This document shows, in pieces, positions 52,876 to 62,182 of a stretch of DNA of 64,000 bases (position 1 is the stretch's first letter; each line of letters starts with the position of its first letter). The notes under the pieces are model-generated. The model did no database searches and was not told the DNA's origin. It was given only the letters and a program-made list of their open reading frames with translations. The stretch comes from Schumannella luteola. Lineage in GTDB: Bacteria; Actinomycetota; Actinomycetes; Actinomycetales; Microbacteriaceae. The stretch covers positions 2,418,001-2,482,000 of the forward strand of contig NZ_JACBZY010000001.1 in the NCBI RefSeq assembly GCF_013408685.1, given 5' to 3'. The translations under genes and the position numbers were made by a program.

Positions 52876-53786
52876 GACTCGGACTGGTCTTCGCGGAGGT
52901 CGGGCAGGGCCTGCGCCGCAACGTCTCGATGGTCGTCAGCGTCGTGCTGGTGACCTTCATCTCGCTGACCTTCGTCGGCACCGCCATGCTCATGCAGCTG
53001 CAGATCGGGCAGATGAAGGGCTACTGGTACGACCGAGCCCAGGTGGCCGTCTACCTCTGCACCGACATCTCCGCCTCGGCGAACTGCGCGCAGCAGGAGG
53101 CCACGAAGGAGCAGATCGCCTCGGTCGAGCAGCAGCTCAAGGGCGACACGCTCAACCCGTACATCAAGAACTTCACCTTCGAAGACCACGACCAGGCGTT
53201 CAAGAACTTCAAGGAGCAGTTCAAGGACTCGAACGTCTCCGACCTGGTGACGCCCGACATCCTGCCGCAGGCCTACTGGCTCAACCTCAAGAACCCCGAC
53301 CAGTCGGATGTCATCATCGACAGCCTGACGAACCAGCCGGGCGTCGAGGAGGTCGTCGATCAGCGCACCTACCTCGAGCCGATCTTCGCGATCCTCAACG
53401 CCGCCAGCTACTCGGCGATCGGCATCGCCGCGCTCATGCTCGTCGCGGCCGTGCTGCTCATCGCGACGACGATCCGGCTGAGCGCCTTCTCGCGTCGCCG
53501 CGAGCTCGGCATCATGCGACTCGTCGGCGCCTCGAACCGTTTCATCCAGACGCCGTTCGTGCTCGAGGGGGTGATCGCCGCGCTCGTCGGATCGTTGCTG
53601 GCCGGCGGGGCGATCGTGCTGCTGGTCAAGTTCTTCGTGCAGGGCTATCTCGCTTCGCAGCTGTCGAACACGGCGTTCATCGGCATGGATGCGGCGGCCG
53701 CCGTCGTGCCGGTGCTGCTGGTGGGCGGGGCGCTGCTGGCGGCGATCGCGTCGAGCGTGGCCATCCGCCGCTACCTGCGCGTGTAG
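52872..53786 (+). CDS. ftsX: Cell division protein FtsX
   Basis: This 304-residue membrane partner of FtsE has an N-terminal cytoplasmic segment and helix ('[20 protein letters not shown]'). An extracellular domain with two Cys ('[11 protein letters not shown]') contacts peptidoglycan hydrolases. Three C-terminal helices form the ABC3-type FtsX domain. It is co-translated with ftsE. Confidence 0.95.
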   Translation: MRLGLVFAEVGQGLRRNVSMVVSVVLVTFISLTFVGTAMLMQLQIGQMKGYWYDRAQVAVYLCTDISASANCAQQEATKEQIASVEQQLKGDTLNPYIKNFTFEDHDQAFKNFKEQFKDSNVSDLVTPDILPQAYWLNLKNPDQSDVIIDSLTNQPGVEEVVDQRTYLEPIFAILNAASYSAIGIAALMLVAAVLLIATTIRLSAFSRRRELGIMRLVGASNRFIQTPFVLEGVIAALVGSLLAGGAIVLLVKFFVQGYLASQLSNTAFIGMDAAAAVVPVLLVGGALLAAIASSVAIRRYLRV

Positions 53787-53803
53787 CCGGAGTTCCCGCG
53801 GGC

Positions 53804-53809
53804 TAGACT
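53804..53809 (+). promoter_or_regulatory. -10 element of smpB (TAGACT)
   Basis: TAGACT, 75 nt before the ATG at 53885; the mRNA leader carries ribosome site AGGAGG at 53875-53880. Confidence 0.55.
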
Positions 53810-53884
53810 GGTGGGCTGCGTGCCGGTGACGACATCCTCGTCGCGGCGCGCAGCCCACATCCATTTCCGGCTCAGGAGGCGAGC

Positions 53885-54373
53885 ATGGCCAAGAAGGACG
53901 AAGGCACCCGCAACAAGGTGGTCGCCTCGAACCGTCGTGCCCGCCACGACTACCTCATCGAGGACACCTACGAGGCGGGCCTCGTGCTCACCGGCACCGA
54001 GGTGAAGTCGCTGCGTGAGGGGCGGGCGTCGCTCGTCGACGGCTACGGCTTCGTCGACGACCGCGGCGAGGCCTGGCTGGATGCGGTGCACATCCCCGAG
54101 TACCTCGAGGGCACCTGGAACAACCACTCCCCGCGTCGCAAGCGCAAGCTGCTGCTGCACCGCGCCCAGATCATCAAGATCACGCACAAGACGAAGGAGG
54201 GCGGCTACACCCTGGTGCCGCTCTCGATCTACTTCAGCGAGGGGCGCGCGAAGGTCGAGCTCGCGGTCGCGAAGGGCAAGCGCGAGTACGACAAGCGTCA
54301 GACGCTGCGCGAGCGTCAGGACCGGCGCGAGGCCGAGCGGGCGATCTCGAGCCGCAAGCACCTGGGGGAGTAG
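53885..54373 (+). CDS. smpB: SsrA-binding protein SmpB
   Basis: This 162-residue tmRNA partner brings ssrA RNA into stalled ribosomes. Family features: '[20 protein letters not shown]', '[20 protein letters not shown]' and the basic C-terminal helix ('[20 protein letters not shown]'). ssrA itself lies 4.5 kb downstream. The ribosome site is strong, unlike the leaderless neighbours. Confidence 0.96.
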   Translation: MAKKDEGTRNKVVASNRRARHDYLIEDTYEAGLVLTGTEVKSLREGRASLVDGYGFVDDRGEAWLDAVHIPEYLEGTWNNHSPRRKRKLLLHRAQIIKITHKTKEGGYTLVPLSIYFSEGRAKVELAVAKGKREYDKRQTLRERQDRREAERAISSRKHLGE

Positions 54374-54418
54374 CGACGCCGTCGGGCGCGGCTGCTCGTC
54401 GACCTGCTTCTCGGCGGG

Positions 54419-55471
54419 TCAGCTCTCGTCGATGAGCGCCCGCAGCGCCTCGAGCTGCTGGATGCGCCCGCCGAGCTCCGGCGCGAGCGGCTGCGCCGTG
54501 AGCGTGGTCACGCCCGAGTCGGTGAGCGCGCGCAAGCGCTCGCGCACGTGAGACTCGCTGCCGATGAGCGAGGTGCCGAGGATCAGCTCCTCCGGCACCG
54601 CGGCAGCGGCGGCCTTCTTCTCGCCGGCCAGGTAGAGCTCCTGGATGCGCTCGGCCTCGTCGACGAAGCCGTAGCGGCGCGCGAGATCGTTGTAGAAGTT
54701 GGCGCCCTTCGCCCCCATCCCGCCGACGTAGAGCGCGACGCGGTCGCGGTAGATCTCGAGCGCCTGGTCGGTGTCGTCGGCGATGAGCAGCGGGGCCTGC
54801 GCCTGCACGTCGAGCTCGCCGAGCTCGTCGGGGCGGCGCGCGAAGCCGGCGTCGAGCGCATCGCCCCAGGCGAGGTGCGCGCGGCCCGGGAAGTAGAACA
54901 GCGGGATCCAGCTCTCGGCGATCTCCGCCGCCTGCGCGACCGCCTTCGGGGTGAGCGCGGCGATCGCGATGGGGATGCGCGCCCGGCGCGGGTGGTTGAT
55001 GAGCTTGAGCGGCTTGCCGAGGCCGGTGCCCTGGTCGGCGGGCAGCGGGATGGGGTGGTTCGGGCTGTCGGAGACCACCGGCTCGCGACGCCAGAGCGCG
55101 CGGCATACCTCGACGGTCTCGCGCAGCCGGGCGAGCGGGCGGTGGAACGGCACTCCGTGGAAGCCCTCGATGACCTGCGGACCCGACGATCCGAGGCCGA
55201 GCTCGAAGCGGCCGCCGCTGACGTCATCCAGGCCGGCGGCGGTCATGCCGATCATCGTGGGCGTGCGCGAGAACAGCGGCATGATGCCCGAGGCGAGCGT
55301 GACCCGGCTCGTCACGGCGGCGAGGTAGCCGAGTCGGCTGACCGCGTCGAAGCTGTACGCCTCGGCGGCAGCCACGACATCCACGCCGACCCGCTCGGCC
55401 TCCACCACCTCGGCGGCGATGTCGCGGAAGTCGTCGGAGTAGTCGGCCACGATGCCGAGACGCAGAGTCAT
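54419..55471 (-). CDS. LLM-class (luciferase-like) flavin/F420-dependent oxidoreductase
   Basis: This 350-residue TIM-barrel enzyme has family segments 'AAEAYSFDAVSRLGYLAAVT', 'LASGIMPLFSRTPTMIGMTA', 'FELGLGSSGPQVIEGFHGVP' and 'IPIAIAALTPKAVAQAAEIA'. The pattern fits F420-dependent members common in actinobacteria; the cofactor cannot be proven. The substrate is unknown. Confidence 0.9.
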   Translation of the reverse strand: MTLRLGIVADYSDDFRDIAAEVVEAERVGVDVVAAAEAYSFDAVSRLGYLAAVTSRVTLASGIMPLFSRTPTMIGMTAAGLDDVSGGRFELGLGSSGPQVIEGFHGVPFHRPLARLRETVEVCRALWRREPVVSDSPNHPIPLPADQGTGLGKPLKLINHPRRARIPIAIAALTPKAVAQAAEIAESWIPLFYFPGRAHLAWGDALDAGFARRPDELGELDVQAQAPLLIADDTDQALEIYRDRVALYVGGMGAKGANFYNDLARRYGFVDEAERIQELYLAGEKKAAAAAVPEELILGTSLIGSESHVRERLRALTDSGVTTLTAQPLAPELGGRIQQLEALRALIDES

Positions 55472-55477
55472 GCCGCC

Positions 55478-55483
55478 ACGCTA
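55478..55483 (-). promoter_or_regulatory. -10 element of LLM oxidoreductase gene (TAGCGT)
   Basis: TAGCGT on minus, 6 nt before ATG 55471. Confidence 0.55.
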
Positions 55484-55565
55484 CGACAGAGGCCCGCATC
55501 GGGCCGAGCTTCGGGCGCGCTGAGTGTGCATCCCCACAACCCGGTGCCCGATACGGCCCCGGTTC

Positions 55566-55571
55566 TAGGCT
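55566..55571 (+). promoter_or_regulatory. -10 element of DHA2 MFS gene (TAGGCT)
   Basis: TAGGCT, 7 nt before ATG 55579. Confidence 0.55.
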
Positions 55572-55578
55572 GGATGCG

Positions 55579-57126
55579 ATGAGCGAGCCCGACGCGATCT
55601 CCCGCCCCGACAGCCCGCCCGCATCCCCGTGGCGCGCCTTCGCGGTCTGCGTCTCGGTCGCGGCGCTGACGATCCTCGACCTGTCGAAGGTCAACGTGGG
55701 GCTGCCCTCGATCGAGAAGGCGCTGGACGCAGGGCCCACCTCCCTGCAGCTGATCGTCGCCGGCTACGCCCTCGCCTTCGGCCTCGTGCTCGTGCCCTCG
55801 GGCCGCCTCGGTGACATCAAGTCGCGCCGCACGATGTTCCTCGTCGGGCTGACCCTGTTCGCGCTCGCGAGCCTCGCCTGCGCGCTCGTGCCGTCGATCG
55901 AGCTGCTGGTCGTGGCGCGCATCATCCAGGGCGTCGCCGCGGGCATCCAGATGCCGCAGGTGCTCGGACTGGTGCAGCAGCTCTTCGTGGGCCCGGATCG
56001 GGGCCGCGCCTTCGGCCTGTTCGGTGCGATCATCGGCCTCTCCACCGCGCTCGGACCGACGCTCGGCGGTCTGCTGATCCTCGTCGGCGGCGACGAGAAC
56101 GGATGGCGGCTGCTGTTCTGGATGAACGTGCCGCTCGCCGCGATCCTGTTCGTGCTCGCATGGCGGCTGCTGCCGCGTCGGCAGCGCAGCGCCTCGCCGG
56201 CGGCGTCGACGCTCGACCCGATCGGCGTCGTTCTGCTCGGCGTCAGCGTGCTCGCGCTGATGCTCCCCTTCGTGCTCACGACGGGCAAGGACGACCCGCC
56301 CGCGCGCTGGCTCCTCCTGATCGTCTTCGTGCTCGCCTTCACCGGATTCGTGCTCTGGGAGCGCCACTACCGCGCCGCCGGCAAGACGCCGGTGATCGAT
56401 TTCGGGCTGTTCCGCCGGGCCAGCTTCCGCAACGGCACCCTGATCGCGACCGCCTACTTCGCGGCGATGCCGGCGACCTTCCTGACGGTCACGCTGTTCC
56501 TGCAGCAGGGTCTCGAGCTGAAGCCGGTGTTCGCGGGCATGATCACGATCCCCTTCGCGATCGCCTCGGCGTTCAGCGCCTGGATCAGCGGCCGGCTCGT
56601 CGGGCGCATCGGGCGTCCGCTCGTGCTCGGCGGTCTGGTGATCGTCGTGATCGGGTTCCTCGCGCAGATCACGCTCGCCGTCGTGCTGCCGCCCGAGCTC
56701 GCGCCCTACGGCATGGCCGCGGCTCTGTTCGTCGCCGGCATCGGCGGGGGAGCCGTCATCTCGCCGAACCAGACGCTGACGCTCGCCGAGGTGCCCGTCG
56801 CCGAGGGCGGCGTCGCCGGATCGATCGGGCAGCTGGGTCAGCGCGTCGGCACCGCGATCGGCCTCGCCGCCGGCACCGCCGTGTTCTACGCGATCATCGC
56901 GGGGGAGAGCGGCGCGCGCATCGAGGTCTACCACGACGCCTATCGCTCGGTCGGCGTGGTCACGATCGGCTTCGTCGTGCTGGCGCTGATCTTCGCGATC
57001 GCCGACCAGATCTCCCGGTCGCGCGGTCGTGCGCGCGCCGACAGCGGGAGCACAGGATCGACGCGGGAGGATTCTCGAGCGGGCGCCGCGACGACGTCGC
57101 CGCTGCGCGAACCAGAGGAGGAGTGA
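55579..57126 (+). CDS. MFS drug-efflux transporter, DHA2 (EmrB/QacA) type
   Basis: This 515-residue protein has 14 predicted helices. The N-terminal helix carries 'LTILDLSKVNVGLPSIEKAL' (D1 motif of DHA2), motif A is 'GRLGDIKSRRTMFLVG', and motif C-like Gly/Pro is in 'GLSTALGPTLGGLLI'. It probably exports hydrophobic or cationic compounds. A sulfurtransferase gene follows after 2 nt and is likely co-transcribed. Confidence 0.9.
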   Translation: MSEPDAISRPDSPPASPWRAFAVCVSVAALTILDLSKVNVGLPSIEKALDAGPTSLQLIVAGYALAFGLVLVPSGRLGDIKSRRTMFLVGLTLFALASLACALVPSIELLVVARIIQGVAAGIQMPQVLGLVQQLFVGPDRGRAFGLFGAIIGLSTALGPTLGGLLILVGGDENGWRLLFWMNVPLAAILFVLAWRLLPRRQRSASPAASTLDPIGVVLLGVSVLALMLPFVLTTGKDDPPARWLLLIVFVLAFTGFVLWERHYRAAGKTPVIDFGLFRRASFRNGTLIATAYFAAMPATFLTVTLFLQQGLELKPVFAGMITIPFAIASAFSAWISGRLVGRIGRPLVLGGLVIVVIGFLAQITLAVVLPPELAPYGMAAALFVAGIGGGAVISPNQTLTLAEVPVAEGGVAGSIGQLGQRVGTAIGLAAGTAVFYAIIAGESGARIEVYHDAYRSVGVVTIGFVVLALIFAIADQISRSRGRARADSGSTGSTREDSRAGAATTSPLREPEEE

Positions 57127-57128
57127 CG

Positions 57129-57968
57129 ATGACGTCACCGCTGATCGAGGCCGAGGAACTGCTCGAGAGGGTGCGATCCGGCCGGGCTCCGGTGATCGTG
57201 GATGCGCGCTGGCAGCTCGGCGCCCACGACGGGCACGAGCGCTACCTCGGCGGGCACATCCCCGGCGCCCTGTTCGTCGACCTCGAGACCGACCTCGCCG
57301 ACCCCCCGTCGCCGCAGCGCGGTCGTCATCCGCTGCCCTCGCGTGAGCGCTTCCAGGCGCTGCTGCGCCGACTCGGCGTCGATGCCGGCGACGACGTGGT
57401 CGTCTACGACCAGGCGCACGGCGTCTCGGCGGCGCGGATGTGGTGGATGCTGCGCAACGCCGGCATCCCGACCGCGCGCGTGCTCGATGGCGGCCTGCGC
57501 GCCTGGGGCGAGGCGGGTGGTCGCCTCGAGGGCGGCGAGGGGACGCTGCCCGATGACGGCACGATCGAGATCGACTGGGACCGCATGCCGCAGCTCACGA
57601 TCGACGACGCCGCCGCCTTCCCCGAGCACGGGGTGCTGCTCGACGCCCGCGCCCCCGAGCGCTACCGCGGCGAGCAGGAGCCGGTCGACCCGCGTGCCGG
57701 GCACATCCCCGGCGCCCTGTCGTCGCCGACTGCCGGCAACCTGGATGAGAACGCCCGCTTCCTCGGCTCCGACCGCCTCGTCACCCGCTTCGACGCGATC
57801 GGCGCCACCGACGACGCCGAGATCGGCGTCTACTGCGGCTCGGGCGTCACGGCGGCGCACGTCGTGCTCGCGCTCGAGCTCGCCGGCCGACGCGGGGCGC
57901 TGTTCCCCGGGTCGTGGTCGCAGTGGTCGAACGATCCGGAGCGCCCGGTCGCGACCGGCGCGGTCTGA
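57129..57968 (+). CDS. sseA: Sulfurtransferase with two rhodanese domains
   Basis: This 279-residue protein has two tandem rhodanese domains. The first is inactive in form; the second carries the active Cys236 in 'YCGSGVTAAH', a loop closest to thiosulfate/3-mercaptopyruvate sulfurtransferases (CGSGVTA). Typical CDC25-like signature 'GHIPGALFVDLETDLAD' occurs in domain 1. Start is ATG 57129 with GAGGAG. Confidence 0.9.
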   Translation: MTSPLIEAEELLERVRSGRAPVIVDARWQLGAHDGHERYLGGHIPGALFVDLETDLADPPSPQRGRHPLPSRERFQALLRRLGVDAGDDVVVYDQAHGVSAARMWWMLRNAGIPTARVLDGGLRAWGEAGGRLEGGEGTLPDDGTIEIDWDRMPQLTIDDAAAFPEHGVLLDARAPERYRGEQEPVDPRAGHIPGALSSPTAGNLDENARFLGSDRLVTRFDAIGATDDAEIGVYCGSGVTAAHVVLALELAGRRGALFPGSWSQWSNDPERPVATGAV

Positions 57969-58001
57969 GCAGCGAGGCCGGCCGTCGGACCGGCTCGATC
58001 G

Positions 58002-58685
58002 TCAACTCGCGCTGAGCCGCACATCCACCTGCGCGACGATGCGGATGCGCTCGGGCACCAGGTCGAAGCCCGCCGCGCCGCCGGCGCTGTCGGCGGCCGC
58101 GCGCATCATCTTCGGCGCGGCCGCCCCCGGGAAGACCCCGCCGCCGCCGGTCGCTCCGCCATCGGCGAGCATGCCGGGGTCGGCGATCGCGAGCGGCGCG
58201 ACCGCACTGAGTCCAGCGGCCCGGGCGTAGATCTCGCCCTTCGCGACGGCGGCGCGGACGGCGGCCGTCTGCGCCTCGGCGAGGGCAGCGCGTCGGGTCT
58301 CGCCCGAGAGGTCCCAGGTGATGCCGGTGATCTGCACGCCGTCGAGGTCGGCGAGATCGTTGACGACGGCAGCCAGCGCATCGCGGTCGCGGAATCGTGC
58401 CTGAACGGCGACATTCGCGGCATGCACGAGCGGCAGCTGACGGCCCTCGTTGTTCCAGGGGCGCTGCGCGCTGACGTGCACGCGATCGGATGACCAGCGG
58501 GTCACAGCACCCGAGGCGTGCAACGGCTCGAGCCGGGCGGATACCCGGGCGGCCGCGTCGCTCGCGCGCCGCAGCACCTCCTCGCGATCCCCGCCGTCGA
58601 AGGCGATCGCGAGGTCGAGCGTCGCGCGCTCCGCCTCGAACCAGGTCTCGTGCTCGCCCTGCACCGTGATCGTGACGTCGCTCAT
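58002..58685 (-). CDS. SIMPL (DUF541) domain protein
   Basis: This 227-residue protein has the SIMPL fold pattern: an N-terminal strand 'DVTITVQGEHETWFEAERAT', then 'ITGITWDLSGETRRAALAEA', 'AAVAKGEIYARAAGLSAVAP' and a final 'IRIVAQVDVRLSAS'. Many relatives are exported; this one has no signal peptide. The start codon follows GAGGAT by 6 nt. Function unknown; some relatives are linked to stress. Confidence 0.85.
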   Translation of the reverse strand: MSDVTITVQGEHETWFEAERATLDLAIAFDGGDREEVLRRASDAAARVSARLEPLHASGAVTRWSSDRVHVSAQRPWNNEGRQLPLVHAANVAVQARFRDRDALAAVVNDLADLDGVQITGITWDLSGETRRAALAEAQTAAVRAAVAKGEIYARAAGLSAVAPLAIADPGMLADGGATGGGGVFPGAAAPKMMRAAADSAGGAAGFDLVPERIRIVAQVDVRLSAS

Positions 58686-58730
58686 GGGCTCATCCTCGCA
58701 CCGACCGTGCGGATGTCAGCGGTGTGCGCT

Positions 58731-58736
58731 TAGACT
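58731..58736 (+). promoter_or_regulatory. -10 element of ssrA (TAGACT)
   Basis: TAGACT about 107 nt before the mature 5' end; the precursor leader (58743-58842) would be removed by RNase P. Confidence 0.5.
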
Positions 58737-58842
58737 GGGACGCCGCTCGGTTCCCGAGCGGACTTGGCAACTCCACAGCGCGCGACATGGCCCGCAGCAT
58801 CCGCTCTCTCGATCGCTCGAGATCGCGGTGGTTGTGCGGCAC

Positions 58843-59212
58843 GGGGATGATCGGTTTCGACATTGCCTGTGACCCTGCGAGAAGCGGGCCGAGGATGCAG
58901 GGTTATCTCGTTAACGATCTCTGCAACTTATAGGTGCCAATTCCAAGCGCACCGACTTCGCCCTCGCTGCCTAAGCAGGGTTGAAAGTCCGTCAGACCGG
59001 GTTCGCCTTCGCCCCGGACCCTGGCGTCATTTAGAGGGCTCGCTGCGGTGTCGTGTCTCAGGGCACCGCGGGACTTGCACTGAGACTGGGCCCGTCGATC
59101 TAGGCGTTCGTGACAAAGATCGGGGCCGAGCAGAACGCTTCCACGGACTACGCCCGTAGAAGGCGCAGCCTTGCAGCAGTGGACGGGGGTTCGATTCCCC
59201 CCATCTCCACCA
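58843..59212 (+). ncRNA. ssrA: Transfer-messenger RNA (tmRNA)
   Basis: A 370-nt one-piece tmRNA. The 5' end GGGGATG pairs with 3' CATCTCC followed by encoded ACCA. The T-arm 'GGTTCGATTCC' is present, and 'GGTTTCGAC' begins the D-loop analogue. The tag frame GCC 58936 to TAA 58974 encodes ANSKRTDFALAA, ending in the LAA degron. It rescues stalled ribosomes with SmpB. Confidence 0.97.
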
Positions 59213-59314
59213 CCGGTCATGTCGCGCGTTGTGGGGTCCGCCGGCTTCTCCGTGCCGATGCCGCCCATGCCGCTGTCGCGGTGTCGCCGTCGCACCCTGA
59301 CGTCTGGATCTGTC

Positions 59315-60262
59315 GTGACCGAACCCGCATCCGCCGTCGACCGTCTCGGGCTCGGTCTCGCCGCGCTGGGACGCCCCGCCTACATCACCGTGCACCGCGA
59401 CGCGGATCTCGGTGCCCCGGGCGACCGCACGGTCGAGTGGATGCGCGCCCACGCCCACCAGATGCTCGATGCCGCCTGGGATGCGGGCATCCGCTACTTC
59501 GACGCCGCGCGCTCCTACGGTCGAGCCGAGGAGTTCCTGGGCTCGTGGCTGACCGCGCATCCGGGTCGGCGTGAGGAGCTGACGATCGGGTCGAAGTGGG
59601 GCTACTCCTACGTCGGCGGCTGGCAGATGGATGCGGCCGTGCACGAGCGCAAGGAGCACAGCCTCGCGCAGCTCGAACGTCAGTGGCCGGAGACCCTCGA
59701 CGCTCTCGGCGATGCGCCGGATGTCTACCTGATCCACTCGCTCACCCCCGACAGCCCCGCGCTGGACGACGCCCCGCTGCTCGACCGGCTGCGCGAGCTC
59801 GGCGAGGAGGGCGTGCTGATCGGCTTCTCGACCAGCGGACCCGAGCAGGGGGCCGTGATCGATCGCGCGCTCGCCCTGCCCGATTCGCCGTTCAGCGCCG
59901 TGCAGTCGACCTGGAATCTCCTGGAGCACTCCGCCGGCGCGGCGCTGTCGCGCGCGCACGACGCCGGCTGGCTCGTCGTGGTCAAGGAGTCGCTCGCGAA
60001 CGGGCGGCTCGCGCCGGGCTCCGCCCCGGTCGAGCTGGCTGCCGCGGCGGAGGCCGCCGGCGCGACCGCCGATGAACTCGCTGTGGGCACGGTGCTCGCC
60101 GAGCCGTGGGCCGACATCGTGCTGCTCGGAGCGGTGACCCGCGACCAGCTCGCGCAGAACGTGCGGGCGACGCCGGCCACCTCGGCGACGGCGTCGCTCG
60201 GCGCTCTCTCGCAGGCACCCGCGGACTATTGGGCCGCCCTCTCGGCGCTCAGCTGGGGCTGA
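59315..60262 (+). CDS. Aldo/keto reductase
   Basis: This 315-residue (beta/alpha)8 NADPH oxidoreductase has catalytic Asp and Tyr in 'GIRYFDAARSYGRAEEFLG', Lys in 'TIGSKWGYSY' and His in 'VYLIHSLTPDS'. GTG 59315 is used because upstream in-frame codons lie inside ssrA. It overlaps the convergent dioxygenase gene by 14 nt at the 3' ends. Confidence 0.92.
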   Translation: MTEPASAVDRLGLGLAALGRPAYITVHRDADLGAPGDRTVEWMRAHAHQMLDAAWDAGIRYFDAARSYGRAEEFLGSWLTAHPGRREELTIGSKWGYSYVGGWQMDAAVHERKEHSLAQLERQWPETLDALGDAPDVYLIHSLTPDSPALDDAPLLDRLRELGEEGVLIGFSTSGPEQGAVIDRALALPDSPFSAVQSTWNLLEHSAGAALSRAHDAGWLVVVKESLANGRLAPGSAPVELAAAAEAAGATADELAVGTVLAEPWADIVLLGAVTRDQLAQNVRATPATSATASLGALSQAPADYWAALSALSWG

Positions 60263-61286
60263 CCGCGGCTGCCGCGCTCGCGCGAGCCGCGAGCAGATCC
60301 GGGTGGTGGATCTCGGCGACATTCGGGTGCGCGCGCAGGCGGTAGCGCAGCACGTTCTCGCCGTAGACCTCGAGGATCTTCGAGTTCTCGGGGTCGGCGG
60401 TGACCCCGCGCACCTCGGCGGCGAGCTCGGGCGGCAGGGTGAGCTGCGGCATCCGGGCGTCGAGGGCGGGGTTGAAGAAGAACGGCACCGAGATGCGGTC
60501 GGTTCGCTCGGCGGGGGAGAAGACGCGGTGCAGCGTCGCGCGGAGGTAGCCCTCACTGGCGAGCTCGAACATCTCGCCGATGTTCACGACGAAGGCGCCG
60601 GGCAGGGCCGGGGCGTCGATCCACTCGCCCTCGTGCTCGACCTGCAGGCCCTCCTTGCCCGGCTCGACGAGCAGGAGCGTCAGCACGCCGCCGTCGCGGT
60701 GCTCGCCGACGCCCTGGCCCTCGCGTCCGGCCGGGCTGCCGGGGTAGCGCACGATCTTCAGCAGCGGGTAGGCGTCGTCGGCGCCGAAGGCCGCGTCGAA
60801 GGAGTCCTCCGGGGCGCCGAGCGCGACGGCCCAGGTGCGCAGCAGGCGTCGCGAGAGGTCGCTCAGCTCGGTGATCCAGCGCTCGATGACGGGCCGCAGC
60901 TCGGGCAGCGCGGTCGGCCACAGGTTCGGGCCCTGCAGGCGCCAGAAGTCCTCGTCGCCGTCGACCGTCGGGCGCTCGGCGCCGATGTCGATCTGCTCGC
61001 GCCAGTCGACGCGGCCGACCGTGAGCTCTTTGCCGACCCGGGTGTAGCCGCGGAACTGCGCGCTGTGGATGTTCTCGATATCGAGCTTCGCCTCGTCGGG
61101 CAGCTCGAAGAAGCGGCGCGACAGAGCCAGCACGTCGTCGATGAGCTGCTGCTCGATGCCGTGGCCGACGAGGTAGAAGAAGCCGACGTCGCGGGTCACC
61201 TGGCGCAGTTCGGCGCGGAAGGCGTCGGCCTCCTGAGCTCCGGCGTCGAGGCGGGACAGGTCGAGGATGGGGAGCGATTCGAGCAC
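60249..61286 (-). CDS. 2-oxoglutarate/Fe(II)-dependent dioxygenase, isopenicillin N synthase-like
   Basis: This 345-residue protein has the N-terminal DIOX_N pattern 'DVGFFYLVGHGIEQQLIDDV' and the core HxD...H triad: 'GEHRDGG' about 196-198 and 'LHRVFSP' about 252, followed by 'RISVPFFFNP' where Arg binds 2-oxoglutarate. It is of the type often annotated as 2OG oxygenase in bacteria; no antibiotic cluster is nearby. GTG 61286 has CATTAT 6 nt upstream. Confidence 0.88.
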   Translation of the reverse strand: MLESLPILDLSRLDAGAQEADAFRAELRQVTRDVGFFYLVGHGIEQQLIDDVLALSRRFFELPDEAKLDIENIHSAQFRGYTRVGKELTVGRVDWREQIDIGAERPTVDGDEDFWRLQGPNLWPTALPELRPVIERWITELSDLSRRLLRTWAVALGAPEDSFDAAFGADDAYPLLKIVRYPGSPAGREGQGVGEHRDGGVLTLLLVEPGKEGLQVEHEGEWIDAPALPGAFVVNIGEMFELASEGYLRATLHRVFSPAERTDRISVPFFFNPALDARMPQLTLPPELAAEVRGVTADPENSKILEVYGENVLRYRLRAHPNVAEIHHPDLLAARASAAAAVSPS

Positions 61287-61292
61287 GTACTC

Positions 61293-61298
61293 ATAATG
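61293..61298 (-). promoter_or_regulatory. -10-like element of 2OG dioxygenase gene (CATTAT)
   Basis: CATTAT on minus, 6 nt before GTG 61286; decides that start. Confidence 0.45.
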
Positions 61299-61356
61299 CC
61301 CGGTTCTGGCACCTATAGGTGACCGTGTTGCCCGATAGCGCGCGGGATCGCCCGGT

Positions 61357-62145
61357 TCAGCGTGCGGTGATGGCGAGCACCGCGTCGTGGACGCGCCCGT
61401 TCGTCGCGAGTGCGCTGCCGGCGCCGAGGTCGTCGCCGCCGTCGAGCGAGGTGAATCGGCCACCGGCCTCGCGCACGATCGGCGCGATCGGCGCGAGGTC
61501 CCACGGCTTCAGGTCGTACTCGCCGGCCATGTCGACGGCGCCCTCCGCGACGAGCATGTACGACCAGATGTCGCCGATCGCCCGGCTGCGCCAGACCGCG
61601 CGGTTGAGCGCCGTGAGCTGCTCGAGGCGGCCCTCGGCATCCCAGCCCTGGAAGGAGTTGTAGCTGATGTTGGCCTCGCCGAGGGTCGCGACGTCACTGA
61701 CCTGGATGCGGCGCGGCGCCTCGTCCTGCTGCTGCACGAAGGCGCCGTGACCGGTGGCGCCCCACCAGCGGCGGCCGAGGGCGGGGGAGCTGACGACGCC
61801 GACCTGCGGCACGCCGTCGATGACGAGGGCGATGAGGGTGCCCCAGATGGGCACGCCGCGCAGGAAGTTCGCGGTGCCGTCGATCGGGTCGAGAACCCAG
61901 ACGCGGCCGTCGCCGAGCTCGCCGCCGAACTCCTCGCCGAAGATCGCGTCGCCGGGGCGCACGGCCTCGAGCTGCTCGCGGATGACCTTCTCGACCCGCG
62001 TGTCCGCATCCGTCACGTGCGTGCGGTCGGCCTTGAGCGACACGTCGAGGTCGGCGGCGCGGTAGCGATCGAGCGAGACCAGGTCGGCTTCGGCGGCGAG
62101 GGAGAGCGCGACGGCGAGGTCGTCGGCGAGGCTGTAGTCGGTCAT
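61357..62145 (-). CDS. hisN: Histidinol-phosphatase, inositol monophosphatase family
   Basis: This 262-residue Mg-dependent phosphatase has metal ligands in 'GEEFGG', 'LDPIDGTANFLRG' and 'PWDLAP'. The order aroA-rsgA-hisN is common in actinobacteria, and this member is usually the histidinol-phosphatase of histidine synthesis. Inositol phosphatase activity cannot be excluded by sequence. The ATG has its own -10. Confidence 0.88.
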   Translation of the reverse strand: MTDYSLADDLAVALSLAAEADLVSLDRYRAADLDVSLKADRTHVTDADTRVEKVIREQLEAVRPGDAIFGEEFGGELGDGRVWVLDPIDGTANFLRGVPIWGTLIALVIDGVPQVGVVSSPALGRRWWGATGHGAFVQQQDEAPRRIQVSDVATLGEANISYNSFQGWDAEGRLEQLTALNRAVWRSRAIGDIWSYMLVAEGAVDMAGEYDLKPWDLAPIAPIVREAGGRFTSLDGGDDLGAGSALATNGRVHDAVLAITAR

Positions 62146-62151
62146 CCCGTC

Positions 62152-62157
62152 AGGCTA
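62152..62157 (-). promoter_or_regulatory. -10 element of hisN (TAGCCT)
   Basis: TAGCCT on minus, 6 nt before ATG 62145. Confidence 0.6.
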
Positions 62158-62182
62158 GCGGCGCGGGGTGAACCGCCGGTGC

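Noticed and set aside
58843-59212. ssrA as the prophage attachment site in this window
   Set aside because: tmRNA genes are common targets, but the sequence after 59212 is a host reductase gene with no integrase, and the prophage lies 46 kb away.
59171-59314. Upstream in-frame start of the aldo/keto reductase
   Set aside because: These codons begin inside the ssrA 3' end; the homology starts after GTG 59315.
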